Of a stretch of DNA of 64,000 nt, positions 14,800 to 22,973 are shown piece after piece (the stretch's first letter is position 1; each line of letters starts with the position of its first letter). The stretch spans positions 62,001 to 126,000 of the forward strand of contig JBCDIT010000007.1 in assembly GCA_038748775.1 (NCBI GenBank), given 5' to 3'. Both the position numbers and the translations under genes were made by a program. The stretch is from DAIQNV01 sp038748775. GTDB taxonomy: Bacteria; Planctomycetota; Phycisphaerae; Phycisphaerales; UBA1924. The notes beneath the pieces were generated by a model. That model had not been told where the DNA came from. It saw nothing but the letters and a program-made list of their open reading frames with translations, and did no database searches.

Positions 14800-15872
14800 T
14801 GTACCTGACGCTCGGAGTGGCGCCGTTGTCGGAGACCGCGAGACTCGCGGACCCGGTGTGGGCGCACGCCTTGTGGGCCGCGCCGTTCGCGGCTTTGCTG
14901 ATCGTGCTCGCGGCCGGTGCGAAGCGCCGGGCGATACGGCGCATGGTCGGGGCGGGTATGTCCGCGGAGCTTGTTCAAGGCGTCGCGAGCTGGCGGAGGT
15001 CCTTGCGTGCGGTGTTGCTGATCGCGGCGATCGTCGCGATCGGCGCGGCGCTCACGCGTCCGCAGTGGAACGCGCAGGAGCGCGAGGTCGAGCGCAAGGG
15101 CCGTGATCTGGTCTTTCTTATCGATGTCTCACGGAGCATGCTGGCGGAAGATCTCGCGCCCAACCGCTTGGAACGCGCGAAGATCTGGATCAAGGACTTG
15201 GTCGATTCAACGGCCGGCGATCGGGTCGCTCTCGTCGCTTTTGCCGGCGCGCCTTCGGTGGTTTGCCCTCTGACGCTTGACCGGAACTTCTTCGAGCTCC
15301 AGCTCGAACTCCTCAACCCCGACTCGGCGCCGCGGGGCGGCACGGCGATCGGTGACGCGATACGCAAGGCGATGACGGACGTTCTTCGCATCGACCCGGA
15401 TAACCCCAACGCCGACGACGGGCGGTTCCGCGACATCATCCTGTTCACCGATGGCGAAGACCAGGAAAGCTTCCCGGTGCAGGCGGCGACCGCGGCGGGC
15501 ACCGCCGGTGTTCGGATCATCGCCTTGGGGCTCGGGAGCGATGAGTCTGGGGCGCCGTTACCGTCCGCCGATGGCGATCGTGGATTCCAGACGTATCAAG
15601 GCCAGACTGTCATGAGCCGGCTCGATACCTCGACGCTCGAACGCATCGCGAGGGCTTCGCCCCAGAACGCGTTCTTAAACGTTGGCACCGGTGAGATCGA
15701 TCTCGCGCAGGTCTACCGCGACCTCATCGCGACGAGGGACAAAGCGACCTTTGGCACGGCGAGCGTGCTCGAATACGACGATCGCTTCTGGGTGTTCATC
15801 GCGATCGCGATCGGCCTGCTCGCGCTCGAACCGATCGTCGGCGAGGGCGGCAGAAGGAGGGTCGGGCCGTGA
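14799..15872 (+). CDS. batB: BatB-type VWA domain membrane protein
   Basis: A 357-residue paralogue of the preceding protein. Two N-terminal helices (about 25-43 and 67-84), then a VWA domain with MIDAS motif DVSRSM at about 108-113, TDGEDQ further on, and a final helix near 328-346. The start ATG overlaps the previous stop (TAATG) and is preceded by CGGAGG at 14785-14790. The stop overlaps the next start as GTGA. The tight overlaps from 12826 to 18819 indicate a single translated unit with fixed stoichiometry. Confidence 0.92.
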   Translation: MYLTLGVAPLSETARLADPVWAHALWAAPFAALLIVLAAGAKRRAIRRMVGAGMSAELVQGVASWRRSLRAVLLIAAIVAIGAALTRPQWNAQEREVERKGRDLVFLIDVSRSMLAEDLAPNRLERAKIWIKDLVDSTAGDRVALVAFAGAPSVVCPLTLDRNFFELQLELLNPDSAPRGGTAIGDAIRKAMTDVLRIDPDNPNADDGRFRDIILFTDGEDQESFPVQAATAAGTAGVRIIALGLGSDESGAPLPSADGDRGFQTYQGQTVMSRLDTSTLERIARASPQNAFLNVGTGEIDLAQVYRDLIATRDKATFGTASVLEYDDRFWVFIAIAIGLLALEPIVGEGGRRRVGP

Positions 15873-17020
15873 TCAGAGCGTTCGCGATGACCGCATCGGT
15901 GATGATGATGCTCGGAACGGCGCCGGTTCCGCCGTCGCCCGCCGAGCAGCCCGCCCAGACTGAGTCGGACGCGCAGCGCCCGAATCAGGTCGTCGCTTCC
16001 GAGTTGTCGATCTCCGAGGCGCTGGCTCGCGCGAACGAGATCAACGCGAACGGAAACCCGGGGCGAGCCGCGGAGATCATGCGTGAAGCGCTTGGCAACG
16101 CCGAAGCATCGCGGGAAGCTGATCTCGCGAGGATCGATGAGGCCAGGTGGTGGATCGAGGCGGAGCGGTGGGCAGAGGCCCTCGAAGCGCTCAGGGCGGT
16201 CGATCTCAAAGGGGCGCAGCCCGGTGACCGGGCCGTCGCGAGGTTCCTGGTGGGGCAAGTGCTCTATCGGGAGGTGCAGGTCGAGATCGCGGCGGACGAG
16301 GCGGCGCAGGCCCCGCCGAACACGGAGGCGTTGCTCGAACGAGCGGGCCGGTTACGCCGAGCGGCGAACGCGTTCCGGAGCGTCCTCGACGTCGATCCGA
16401 ACGACGCGGTCGCGGCCCGCAACGTTGAACGCGTGCGTCGGCTCGTTGCCGATCTTGAGGATCAGGCCCTGCAGGAGGCCCAGCGACAGCAGCAGCGCGA
16501 GCAACTGCAGCAGCAACTCGAAGAACTCGCCCAAGAGCAGCAGAACAACGCAGAACAGACCGAGCGATCTCAGGGTGATGACGAGCAAGAGCTTCAAGAC
16601 CAGCAAGAGCAGACGAGCGAGCGAACCGAGGACGCCCGAGAACAGGCCCAGCAGTCGGGTGCGAGCCAGGAAGCACAAGACGCGATGGAACGGGCCCGCG
16701 AGCAGCAGGCTCGCGCCGAAGGCGCCCTGGAGCGGGGCGACCTCGAAGAGGCAGAGCAGGCGCAGCGTCAAGCGGCCCAGGAGCTTCGCGAAGCGGCAGC
16801 GAGCCTGAGTCAACAGGGCGAGCAGGGCGAGGAAAGCGGAGAGGGCGAGGGCGAAGAGTCGGACGAGCAATCCGAGAACGCGTCCGACGAAGCCGAAGGC
16901 GAATCGCGGAACGAGCTGGCCGAGGCGCTCCTCGAACGGGAACGCCGCCAGCGTGAACAGCGAGACCGGGTCAGGCGTGCGACGCAGGGCACGCCGGTCG
17001 TTGTGGAGCGTGACTGGTGA
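15869..17020 (+). CDS. BatC-like TPR and Gln/Glu-rich coiled-coil protein
   Basis: A 383-residue exported protein starting at GTG with AGGAGG at 15855-15860. Residues 1-~25 form a signal peptide. Residues ~45-195 contain TPR-like helical repeats (ALARANEINANGNPGRAAEI and WAEALEALRAVD). Residues ~205-370 are extremely rich in Gln, Glu and Arg and form a long charged coiled-coil or disordered region, ending with an Arg-rich stretch. TPR plus acidic/glutamine-rich tail is the usual design of BatC proteins, which are thought to scaffold the Bat complex in the periplasm. Overlaps both neighbours by 4 nt (GTGA). Confidence 0.82.
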   Translation: MIRAFAMTASVMMMLGTAPVPPSPAEQPAQTESDAQRPNQVVASELSISEALARANEINANGNPGRAAEIMREALGNAEASREADLARIDEARWWIEAERWAEALEALRAVDLKGAQPGDRAVARFLVGQVLYREVQVEIAADEAAQAPPNTEALLERAGRLRRAANAFRSVLDVDPNDAVAARNVERVRRLVADLEDQALQEAQRQQQREQLQQQLEELAQEQQNNAEQTERSQGDDEQELQDQQEQTSERTEDAREQAQQSGASQEAQDAMERAREQQARAEGALERGDLEEAEQAQRQAAQELREAAASLSQQGEQGEESGEGEGEESDEQSENASDEAEGESRNELAEALLERERRQREQRDRVRRATQGTPVVVERDW

Positions 17021-18819
17021 AACACCTGATCTTCGTCGCAACCGCGTTGCTTGCCATCACGTCGCTCGTCGAGGGAGCCCGGGCGCAGGCCAATCAGGGG
17101 CGTGTCTTCGCCTACGTCGAGCCCGATCGGGGCTACCTGGGGACGTCGATGGCGTACGTCGTCGTCGTCGAGAACCTCAGCGGTGCCCAGCCGCCCGATG
17201 TTCAGCTCGACTGGGCAACGGTGTCGTACCAGGGCTCAAACAGCGTCACCAGCTCGTCAAACTTCAACGGGCGGTTGACGAGGACTGTCCAGAATCGCCT
17301 CCAATACGCCCTCGTGCCCACGAAAGCAGGAACATTCGAGATCCCGTCCCAAACCATTCGCGTAGGGGGCCAGCAGTACGAGACCAACGCTGTCCGGATC
17401 GTCATCAGCGAACCCGAGCGTTTGCCCTCGACCGCCGGTGGCAGTGTCGACATCAGGCTCGACGCCGACGAAGTGTGGGAGGGCCAATCGGTTCGCGGCG
17501 AGATCGTCTGGACGCTTCCCGACTTCGGCGGCTCGAGCAGCATCAGCGGGTTCCGGTTTGGCGGGGGCCAGCCCGACGGGGTGGCCATCGAGCCAAGGGG
17601 CGGCTCTCAGAGGCGCCGGGGCGAGCAGTACGAGGTCAACGTGTGGGGGCAGCGGATGATTGGTCGCGTCGCCAACGTGACCGGCCGCGATGGACGCGCG
17701 AGGCGTTCGATGGTCGTCGAGTTCGATCTCTTGCCCAAACGCTCGGGATCGATCGAACTCGGACCGATCGATGTCGGGTTCAACGTGGCCGATCGGTTCG
17801 GCCGCGGGGCCGCGAAGCGGTATGTCGAGTCGAGCACGCCGGTCGAGCTCAGGGTGTTCGAACTCCCAGAGGCGGGGCGTCCCGAGACGTTCGGCGGGCT
17901 CGTCGGCCGCTTCGCGATCGACATGATCGCCGAGCCGACGAACGTCAACGTCGGTGATCCGATCGACGTCCTGATCACGATCAAGGGCGAAGAGCCGATG
18001 CGGGGCGTGCGTTCGGGACCAGATCTTTCCGACCAGCCCGAGTGGGACCCGTTCCGGATCGGTTCGGACGGCTGGCGTTTCGAACCCGGCGGCGCGTTCG
18101 GGCAACGCCTCTTCCGGACCACCGTTCGCGCCGGCGACGATTCGATCCAGCAACTCCCGCCGATCGAACTGGCCTTCTTCGATCCGTCGTCGGGTGAGTA
18201 CCGGGTCGCGAAGACCAGCCCGATCCCGCTGTCGGTCCAGAGCGTGAAAGAGTTCACCTCGGCCGACGCGGTCGTGTCGGGAGGGGGCGTGCCCACGATC
18301 TCGACCGGGGGCGTCGCGAGAGAACCGCTCGAAGACGCGGGGGCTGGCATCTGGGCGAACGACCTCGGGTCCTCCGTGCTCGCGGCCGACGCGTTCAATC
18401 TCAGCGAGGCAGTCCGCTCGCCGGTCTATCTCCTTGCGTTCGCCCTTCCTCCGCTCACGCTCGGCGCCGTCACCCTGGCTCGCACGATCGCAGACCGCCG
18501 TGATCCCGGCGCTGCGAAGAGACGATCAGCATCGAGCGCTGGCGTGCGGGCGCTGCGTCGAGACGGCGTGGACGCCGGACTTCGGGTCTTCGTCGGAGAC
18601 CGCTTCGGGCTCTCGCGGGCCGCCGTGACCGCGACCGACTGCCGCGAACTGGCCGAGCGCGTCGGGTCGGATTCGGGGCGAGAACTCGCGTCGATGCTCG
18701 CCAGTGCAGAGGCCGTGACGGCGGGCGGGGGCGATCGCGATCGAGTTCAGGTCTCCGAGGCGGCACGGCTCATCCGGGCGTTCGATCGAGACGCCTCGAA
18801 GTCGGAGGCGACACGATGA
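17017..18819 (+). CDS. batD: BatD family membrane protein
   Basis: A 600-residue protein with an N-terminal signal peptide ending ARAQ (cleavage near 24), several beta-sandwich repeats in the extracytoplasmic part (residues ~28-460, including IRVGGQQYETNAVRIVI, the hallmark BatD strand pattern), one membrane helix at about 468-490 (VYLLAFALPPLTLGAVTLA) and a ~105-residue cytosolic tail. This matches the BatD ('oxygen tolerance') family in order and length. GTG start and ATG of the next gene both overlap neighbours by 4 nt. Likely the large periplasmic subunit that contacts the VWA pair. Confidence 0.9.
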   Translation: MKHLIFVATALLAITSLVEGARAQANQGRVFAYVEPDRGYLGTSMAYVVVVENLSGAQPPDVQLDWATVSYQGSNSVTSSSNFNGRLTRTVQNRLQYALVPTKAGTFEIPSQTIRVGGQQYETNAVRIVISEPERLPSTAGGSVDIRLDADEVWEGQSVRGEIVWTLPDFGGSSSISGFRFGGGQPDGVAIEPRGGSQRRRGEQYEVNVWGQRMIGRVANVTGRDGRARRSMVVEFDLLPKRSGSIELGPIDVGFNVADRFGRGAAKRYVESSTPVELRVFELPEAGRPETFGGLVGRFAIDMIAEPTNVNVGDPIDVLITIKGEEPMRGVRSGPDLSDQPEWDPFRIGSDGWRFEPGGAFGQRLFRTTVRAGDDSIQQLPPIELAFFDPSSGEYRVAKTSPIPLSVQSVKEFTSADAVVSGGGVPTISTGGVAREPLEDAGAGIWANDLGSSVLAADAFNLSEAVRSPVYLLAFALPPLTLGAVTLARTIADRRDPGAAKRRSASSAGVRALRRDGVDAGLRVFVGDRFGLSRAAVTATDCRELAERVGSDSGRELASMLASAEAVTAGGGDRDRVQVSEAARLIRAFDRDASKSEATR

Positions 18820-19589
18820 ACAGGCTGATCGCTTTCCTCGTGGTGTTCTTCGGCGCCGTCGCTTCCGCCGCATCTCCGAGCGATCTGCTCGCCGAAGCCG
18901 AGGCGTTGTATGCCGAAGCCCTTGAGATCAGCGTCGCCGATCGTGCCGAGGGACGCGAGGCGTTCGCTCGGGTCGCGGCGGCGTACCAGGCGCTCGTCGA
19001 CGCGGGGGTGAAAAACGCCTCGATTCAGCGGAACCTGGGCAACGCCTACATGGCCTCCGGCGAACTCGGGGAGGCGATCGTCGCGTACCGGCGGGCGGAG
19101 CGAGACGATCCCTACGATAGTCGCGTCGCGGCCGCGCTCGCCGAGGCTCGCGAGCGGGTGCGGAGCATCGTCGAACCCGGGCTGCAGACGCGTACCGAGC
19201 AGGCCCTCCTCTGGTGGCGGGGCGTCATCCCCCGGGCGTGGATGGCGTGGGCGGGCCTCGCCGGCTGGGCCGCCGCGTGTCTGGTCTTGCTGTTGAAGAA
19301 GCCCGGCGCGAAGTGGGGCGTGGCGGTCGGCGTGGTCTTCGCGATGGTCGGCCTGGGGTCGCTGTTCGCCGAGTCGGCGTTGGAGGGGCGAGAAGCGGTG
19401 GTGGTGGTTCAAGACGGGGTCACCGCGAGGCTCGGTCCCGACGACGCGGTCTACGACGAGGCGTTTACCGAGCCGGTCCGCGAGGGTGTCGAGGGCGTGG
19501 TGATCGAACGCCGCGGCGAATGGGCGAGGATCAGGCTCCGGAGCGGTCAACAGGCGTGGTTGCCCGGTTGGGCGCTCGGGACGATTTGA
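18816..19589 (+). CDS. BatE-like TPR and SH3 domain membrane protein
   Basis: A 257-residue protein with a signal peptide (1-20), a TPR region at about 22-115 (NLGNAYMASGELGEAIVAYR is a classic TPR helix pair), two membrane helices near 138-160 and 165-187, and a C-terminal SH3-like domain (VQDGVTARLGPDDAVY to GQQAWLPGWALGTI). TPR-TM-TM-SH3 is the BatE architecture. ATGA overlap with batD. Last recognised Bat gene; the PARG-like gene starts 15 nt later. Confidence 0.88.
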   Translation: MNRLIAFLVVFFGAVASAASPSDLLAEAEALYAEALEISVADRAEGREAFARVAAAYQALVDAGVKNASIQRNLGNAYMASGELGEAIVAYRRAERDDPYDSRVAAALAEARERVRSIVEPGLQTRTEQALLWWRGVIPRAWMAWAGLAGWAAACLVLLLKKPGAKWGVAVGVVFAMVGLGSLFAESALEGREAVVVVQDGVTARLGPDDAVYDEAFTEPVREGVEGVVIERRGEWARIRLRSGQQAWLPGWALGTI

Positions 19590-19604
19590 GTTGATGGGTC
19601 TGGC

Positions 19605-20588
19605 GTGAGCGAACGTCCAACTCCAAGGCTTCTCGCGAACGCTGACTTCGACGTCAAAGCCCTGCTCGATGAGCATGAGCCCATCTTCATGGATCGCAAC
19701 AAGAGCGTGGTTCACGCCATTGCTTCCGAGGTGTCACACCTCGTGACCGGCACGCTTCGATTTGCACGATGGTCGTCTGAAGAGTGGCGCATCTTGGTCC
19801 GGGTTGGTGCAGGTCCGGAAGTTTCGTCGAGACCGGGCGTCTTTGAGTACGGCGAGCCCAAAGGTTCCGATCTGACGGAGTGGCATGTCAACTTCGCCGA
19901 TCCGGATCTCTTTCGCTACTACCCCACCGGGCTGTTTGCCCAAGATGAGATCCAGGTTGCCGAACATCCGGCGCTCGGGGCGCTCCGCGACCGGCTCGTC
20001 CGCGAGGGCCAAGAACCGCTCACAGAGCACCTCGGGGTTGCGACTCCGTGCACCGTGATGGGTGTCCCTCGGCAGTGCTCGGTGTCACTGGGAGCAGGGC
20101 CGGGACGCCCGCTCGGGCTCTACGGCAACGCCTTCTCCGGTGCGGCCCGTGACGCGATCACCGACGCGACGAGCGCGGTCGATCCACCGACCATCAGTAA
20201 CATCGTCGCGATCGCTGCGCCGTCACACGGGAGCGGCCCGTACACCTTCGAAGACGTCGAGTTTATCCTCGGGGCGCTCACGACCGGCTATTCCGCTGCG
20301 GCAGCTCAGTCGGAGCGGTCAATCGTCCATACAGGGTTTTGGGGTTGCGGCGCGTTCGGTGGCAACCGTGTTCTGTTGCCGGCGTTGCAAATCGTCGCCG
20401 CCGCGTGGTCCGGGGTATCAGGGGTGGTCTTCTACACGTTCGACGCGGTCGGCCAGCTCGACTTCGACGACGCGTTCGAGGTGTCGAGAGACTTGCTGAG
20501 CCGTTTCGATCACGACCAGCGGATCGACGACGTCATCGATGCGGCCGTCTCGCTTCGTCTGGAGTGGGGCACGGGGGATGGGAACTGA
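19605..20588 (+). CDS. Divergent poly(ADP-ribose) glycohydrolase-like protein
   Basis: A 327-residue soluble protein starting at GTG. The segment at 243-253, TGFWGCGAFGG, followed by LLPALQIVAAA and VVFYTFD, closely resembles the C-terminal core motif of PARG-family macrodomains (TGNWGCGAFGGD). Upstream, VNFADP at 95-100 and QDE at 113-115 align with the PARG stretch VDFAN...GGG...QEE that carries the catalytic glutamates. Here the triple-glycine diphosphate loop is replaced by LFRYYPTG and the first Glu by Asp. So the fold is probably a PARG-type macrodomain, while hydrolase activity is uncertain; it may bind or remove ADP-ribose. It lies 15 nt after batE, so it may be co-transcribed. Confidence 0.6.
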   Translation: MSERPTPRLLANADFDVKALLDEHEPIFMDRNKSVVHAIASEVSHLVTGTLRFARWSSEEWRILVRVGAGPEVSSRPGVFEYGEPKGSDLTEWHVNFADPDLFRYYPTGLFAQDEIQVAEHPALGALRDRLVREGQEPLTEHLGVATPCTVMGVPRQCSVSLGAGPGRPLGLYGNAFSGAARDAITDATSAVDPPTISNIVAIAAPSHGSGPYTFEDVEFILGALTTGYSAAAAQSERSIVHTGFWGCGAFGGNRVLLPALQIVAAAWSGVSGVVFYTFDAVGQLDFDDAFEVSRDLLSRFDHDQRIDDVIDAAVSLRLEWGTGDGN

Positions 20589-20778
20589 GCGGAGCAGCCC
20601 GCCGCCCGGCGCCGTGATCTGAGCGGAGCGACGCCCGCGAACAACGGACGTGGAACGACGCGATCGTCCTTTGAAAACCGCCCTTTCGTGGGCTTCCTCG
20701 CCAAGGGCTCGTCAGGCGACAGCAGGCTGCACCCTGTCTCCGTGAGAAATTTTCGCTTAGGCATACGTATCCTGCCGG
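20589..20778. other. Non-coding gap of 190 nt
   Basis: No supportable gene was seen. It contains two GAGCGGAG(C) words and becomes AT-richer towards its right end, where TATCCT at 20768-20773 lies five nt before the next ATG. A minus-strand open frame across it has unusual composition and no ribosome binding site, so it was not called. Confidence 0.5.
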
Positions 20779-21114
20779 ATGCCCCGTCAATTCACACTCG
20801 ACCGCGTGCACGTATCAGAGCTTGGGACGGTCCGGTTACGACTTCAAGGGATACCGAGTGACGATGATCGGGCGTACTTCGGGTTTGCCTATCGAGCCGG
20901 TTGTTCCGTTCGCTGGAACGATGCGACCAACGAGTTTGTGGATATTTACGACCGGTCTGTTCTGCCGGTCGAGTCGTTGCGGCGAGTCTTGCTTGGGCTT
21001 TCCGACGAACTCGGTATCGCGCTTTACACCTCAGATATGACCGAATGGTGTGGCGTCACCGCGGATGATCAGACGCAATTTGTATTCATGATGCCGTCGG
21101 ACACAGTCCGTTGA
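20779..21114 (+). CDS. Small hypothetical protein
   Basis: A 111-residue protein of unknown function, with no signal peptide or membrane helix. Visible stretches such as RAYFGFAYRAGCSVRWN and EWCGVTADDQTQFVFMM suggest a small alpha/beta domain. There is no Shine-Dalgarno site. Instead TATCCT at 20768-20773 lies five nt before the ATG, fitting a leaderless mRNA. The base composition is less GC-rich than the neighbouring Bat genes. It stands alone in a repeat-containing pocket, so horizontal gain is possible but unproven. Confidence 0.55.
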   Translation: MPRQFTLDRVHVSELGTVRLRLQGIPSDDDRAYFGFAYRAGCSVRWNDATNEFVDIYDRSVLPVESLRRVLLGLSDELGIALYTSDMTEWCGVTADDQTQFVFMMPSDTVR

Positions 21115-21213
21115 TCCTTGAGTGCAGCCCGGTGTCGTGGTCTGACCCGAAAGGCAAGTCTTGCCCTTCGCCCCCGGACGCGATTATGAGTATTCGTGTT
21201 CCAGGTATGGGTG

Positions 21214-21239
21214 CCACTGGTTGCTCGTCAGCCAGTGCC
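21214..21239. repeat. Imperfect palindrome of the CCACTGG...CCAGTG family
   Basis: CCACTGG at 21214-21220 and CCAGTG at 21232-21237 form an inverted repeat around an 11-nt spacer. A related half-element, GTCACTGGCGACTTG on the minus strand, follows at about 21250-21270. The sequence resembles the perfect palindrome at 21731-21757. The 215-nt gap 21115-21329 otherwise shows nothing recognisable. Confidence 0.5.
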
Positions 21240-21329
21240 CCAAACCGCACTTGCGTGCAAGTCGCCAGTGACACCCGGCGCGACGAATCTTCGCTGTGAG
21301 ACCCGACGTGTCGGGAAAGACATGAGGCG

Positions 21330-21710
21330 TCATCGCGCCCAATAGCGAAGGAGTTCGAACACTTCGGCAGAGTCGTTGCCGATTGTCTCGCCCGTTACCC
21401 GTACGAAGTGATCGGCAGCGGAGAAGATCGTGCCTGGGTCGCTTCGTCCCTCTGAAGCCAAAAACTCCGTTGCGGCATGGTGTACGTCGTCTACCGCCGC
21501 CCGTTCCGCATCGAACAGGACATCCCGCAATGGTGACCTAGACAGGCTGTGGACCGACGACGACATGTCATAGACATCGTCCATGAGCCATTCGAGGGGG
21601 TCCTTTGCGCGACGGCCCCGCAGCAATTGCTCGCTGTAGAACAACACCGACTGCCAGTTGGCATAGGTCGCATGAACATCGGAAGGGCTAAACGAAGACA
21701 GTTCGCCCAC
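21330..21710 (-). CDS. Small hypothetical protein
   Basis: About 126 residues, unknown family, mostly helical and soluble (WQSVLFYSEQLLRG, LRDVLFDAERAAVDDVHHAA). The frame is open up to a GTG at 21785, but that version would encode a palindromic repeat in its N-terminus and has no ribosome binding site. GTG 21710 has GGAG nine nt upstream, and TTG 21716 is a near alternative. It is downstream of the transsulfuration genes on the same strand, but the repeat between them argues against a shared role. It could be an immunity or accessory protein; nothing in the sequence shows this. Confidence 0.5.
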   Translation of the reverse strand: MGELSSFSPSDVHATYANWQSVLFYSEQLLRGRRAKDPLEWLMDDVYDMSSSVHSLSRSPLRDVLFDAERAAVDDVHHAATEFLASEGRSDPGTIFSAADHFVRVTGETIGNDSAEVFELLRYWAR

Positions 21711-21730
21711 GGCCAATCGCTCCGCACGGT

Positions 21731-21757
21731 GCCACTGGCGGCTTGCCCGCCAGTGGC
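21731..21757. repeat. Perfect 11-bp inverted repeat
   Basis: Arms GCCACTGGCGG at 21731-21741 and CCGCCAGTGGC at 21747-21757 flank a five-base loop (CTTGC). It lies just after the 3' end of the gamma-lyase-type gene and before the small minus-strand gene. It could act as a terminator-like hairpin or be a dispersed repeat; there is no T tract on either side. Confidence 0.7.
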
Positions 21758-21795
21758 TCACCAACCCCGATCCCTCTTTCGACACCGACGGTTGT

Positions 21796-22953
21796 CTAAA
21801 TCGAGGCCAACCCGTGGTCGATCGCCCCCTTCAGATCCTCCACGTCCTCAACCCCCACACTCAACCGAATCAACGAATCACTGATCCCCAGCTTCGCCCG
21901 CTCCTCCGCCGGCACGCTCGCGTGGGTCATGATCGCAGGGTGCTCGACCAGCGACTCAACGCCTCCCAGCGACTCGGCCAGCGCAAAGATCTCGAGGTTC
22001 TTGAGGAAGGTCTTCGACTGCTCGAGCCCGCCCTTGAGGAACGCGGTGATCATGCCCCCGAACCCGCTCATCTGTGCTTTCGCGAGGGCGTGCTGGGGGT
22101 GGCTTTCGAGGCCCGGGTAGACGACGCGTTCGATCTTGTCGTGGGCCTCGAGGTGCTGGGCGATGGCCATCGCGTTCTCGCAGTGGCGTTGCATGCGCAG
22201 GTGCAGCGTCTTCGTTGAGCGAAGGATCAAGAAGCAGTCCATCGGGCCCGGGGTCGCGCCGACGGAGAGTTGCATGAAGCGGAGTCTCTCGAGCAGCTCG
22301 TCGTCGTTCATCGCGAGGAAGCCGCCGATGAGGTCGGAGTGCCCTCCCAGGTACTTGGTGGTGGAGTGGCAGACGAGGTCGGCGCCGAGGCTCAGGGGCG
22401 TCTGGAGGTAGGGGGTGCAGAAAGTGTTGTCGACGGCGCACATCGCGCCGATTCCCTTGGCCATCTCCGCGACCTTGGCGATGTCGACGATCTTGAGCGT
22501 CGGGTTGCTGGGCGTTTCGAGCCACACGAGCTTGGTGTTGGGTGTCAACGCTTCCTTCGTCGCGTCGAGGTCGGTCATGTCTACGCGGACGACCTCGATG
22601 CCCACCGGCTCGAAGACGCGCTTGAAGAGCCGGAACGTCCCGCCGTACACGTCGTCGGAGAGGACCGCCCGGTCTCCCGCCTTGAGCAGGTGGAGCACCG
22701 CGTCGATGCTCGCGACGCCCGAGGTGAAGGCGAGGCCGTGCTTGGCGCCTTCGAGGGCGGCGATGTTGGCCTCGAGCGCGGTCCGCGTCGGGTTCGCGGC
22801 CCTGGAGTAGTCGTAGCGGTCGACGAACTCGCCCGGGGCGGATTGGACGAAGGTCGAGGTCATGTAGACGGGCGTGCAGATGGCGCCGGTCGAGGGGTCG
22901 GGGGCCTGGCCGGCGTGGATGCACTTGGTGTTGAAGTTGGCGTTGTCATGCAT
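21796..22953 (-). CDS. Cystathionine gamma-lyase/gamma-synthase family PLP enzyme
   Basis: A 385-residue fold-type I PLP enzyme of the Cys/Met metabolism family. Seen: YDYSRAANPTR (residues 47-57, active-site Tyr and Arg), GLAFTSGVASIDA, VWLETPSNPTLK, and STTKYLGGHSD with the PLP lysine at about 200. The family contains cystathionine gamma-lyase, gamma-synthase and related enzymes that cannot be separated by eye. Its place 20 nt downstream of a cystathionine beta-synthase gene on the same strand favours the lyase direction: cystathionine to cysteine, ammonia and 2-oxobutyrate, i.e. reverse transsulfuration. Confidence 0.93.
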   Translation of the reverse strand: MHDNANFNTKCIHAGQAPDPSTGAICTPVYMTSTFVQSAPGEFVDRYDYSRAANPTRTALEANIAALEGAKHGLAFTSGVASIDAVLHLLKAGDRAVLSDDVYGGTFRLFKRVFEPVGIEVVRVDMTDLDATKEALTPNTKLVWLETPSNPTLKIVDIAKVAEMAKGIGAMCAVDNTFCTPYLQTPLSLGADLVCHSTTKYLGGHSDLIGGFLAMNDDELLERLRFMQLSVGATPGPMDCFLILRSTKTLHLRMQRHCENAMAIAQHLEAHDKIERVVYPGLESHPQHALAKAQMSGFGGMITAFLKGGLEQSKTFLKNLEIFALAESLGGVESLVEHPAIMTHASVPAEERAKLGISDSLIRLSVGVEDVEDLKGAIDHGLASI

Positions 22954-22973
22954 GGTCTGGTTCTCTCGGTCTC

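Noticed and set aside
20510..20764. Minus-strand frame of 84 codons over the gap after the PARG-like gene
   Set aside because: It overlaps the 3' end of a well-supported gene, has no ribosome binding site and has composition typical of non-coding DNA.
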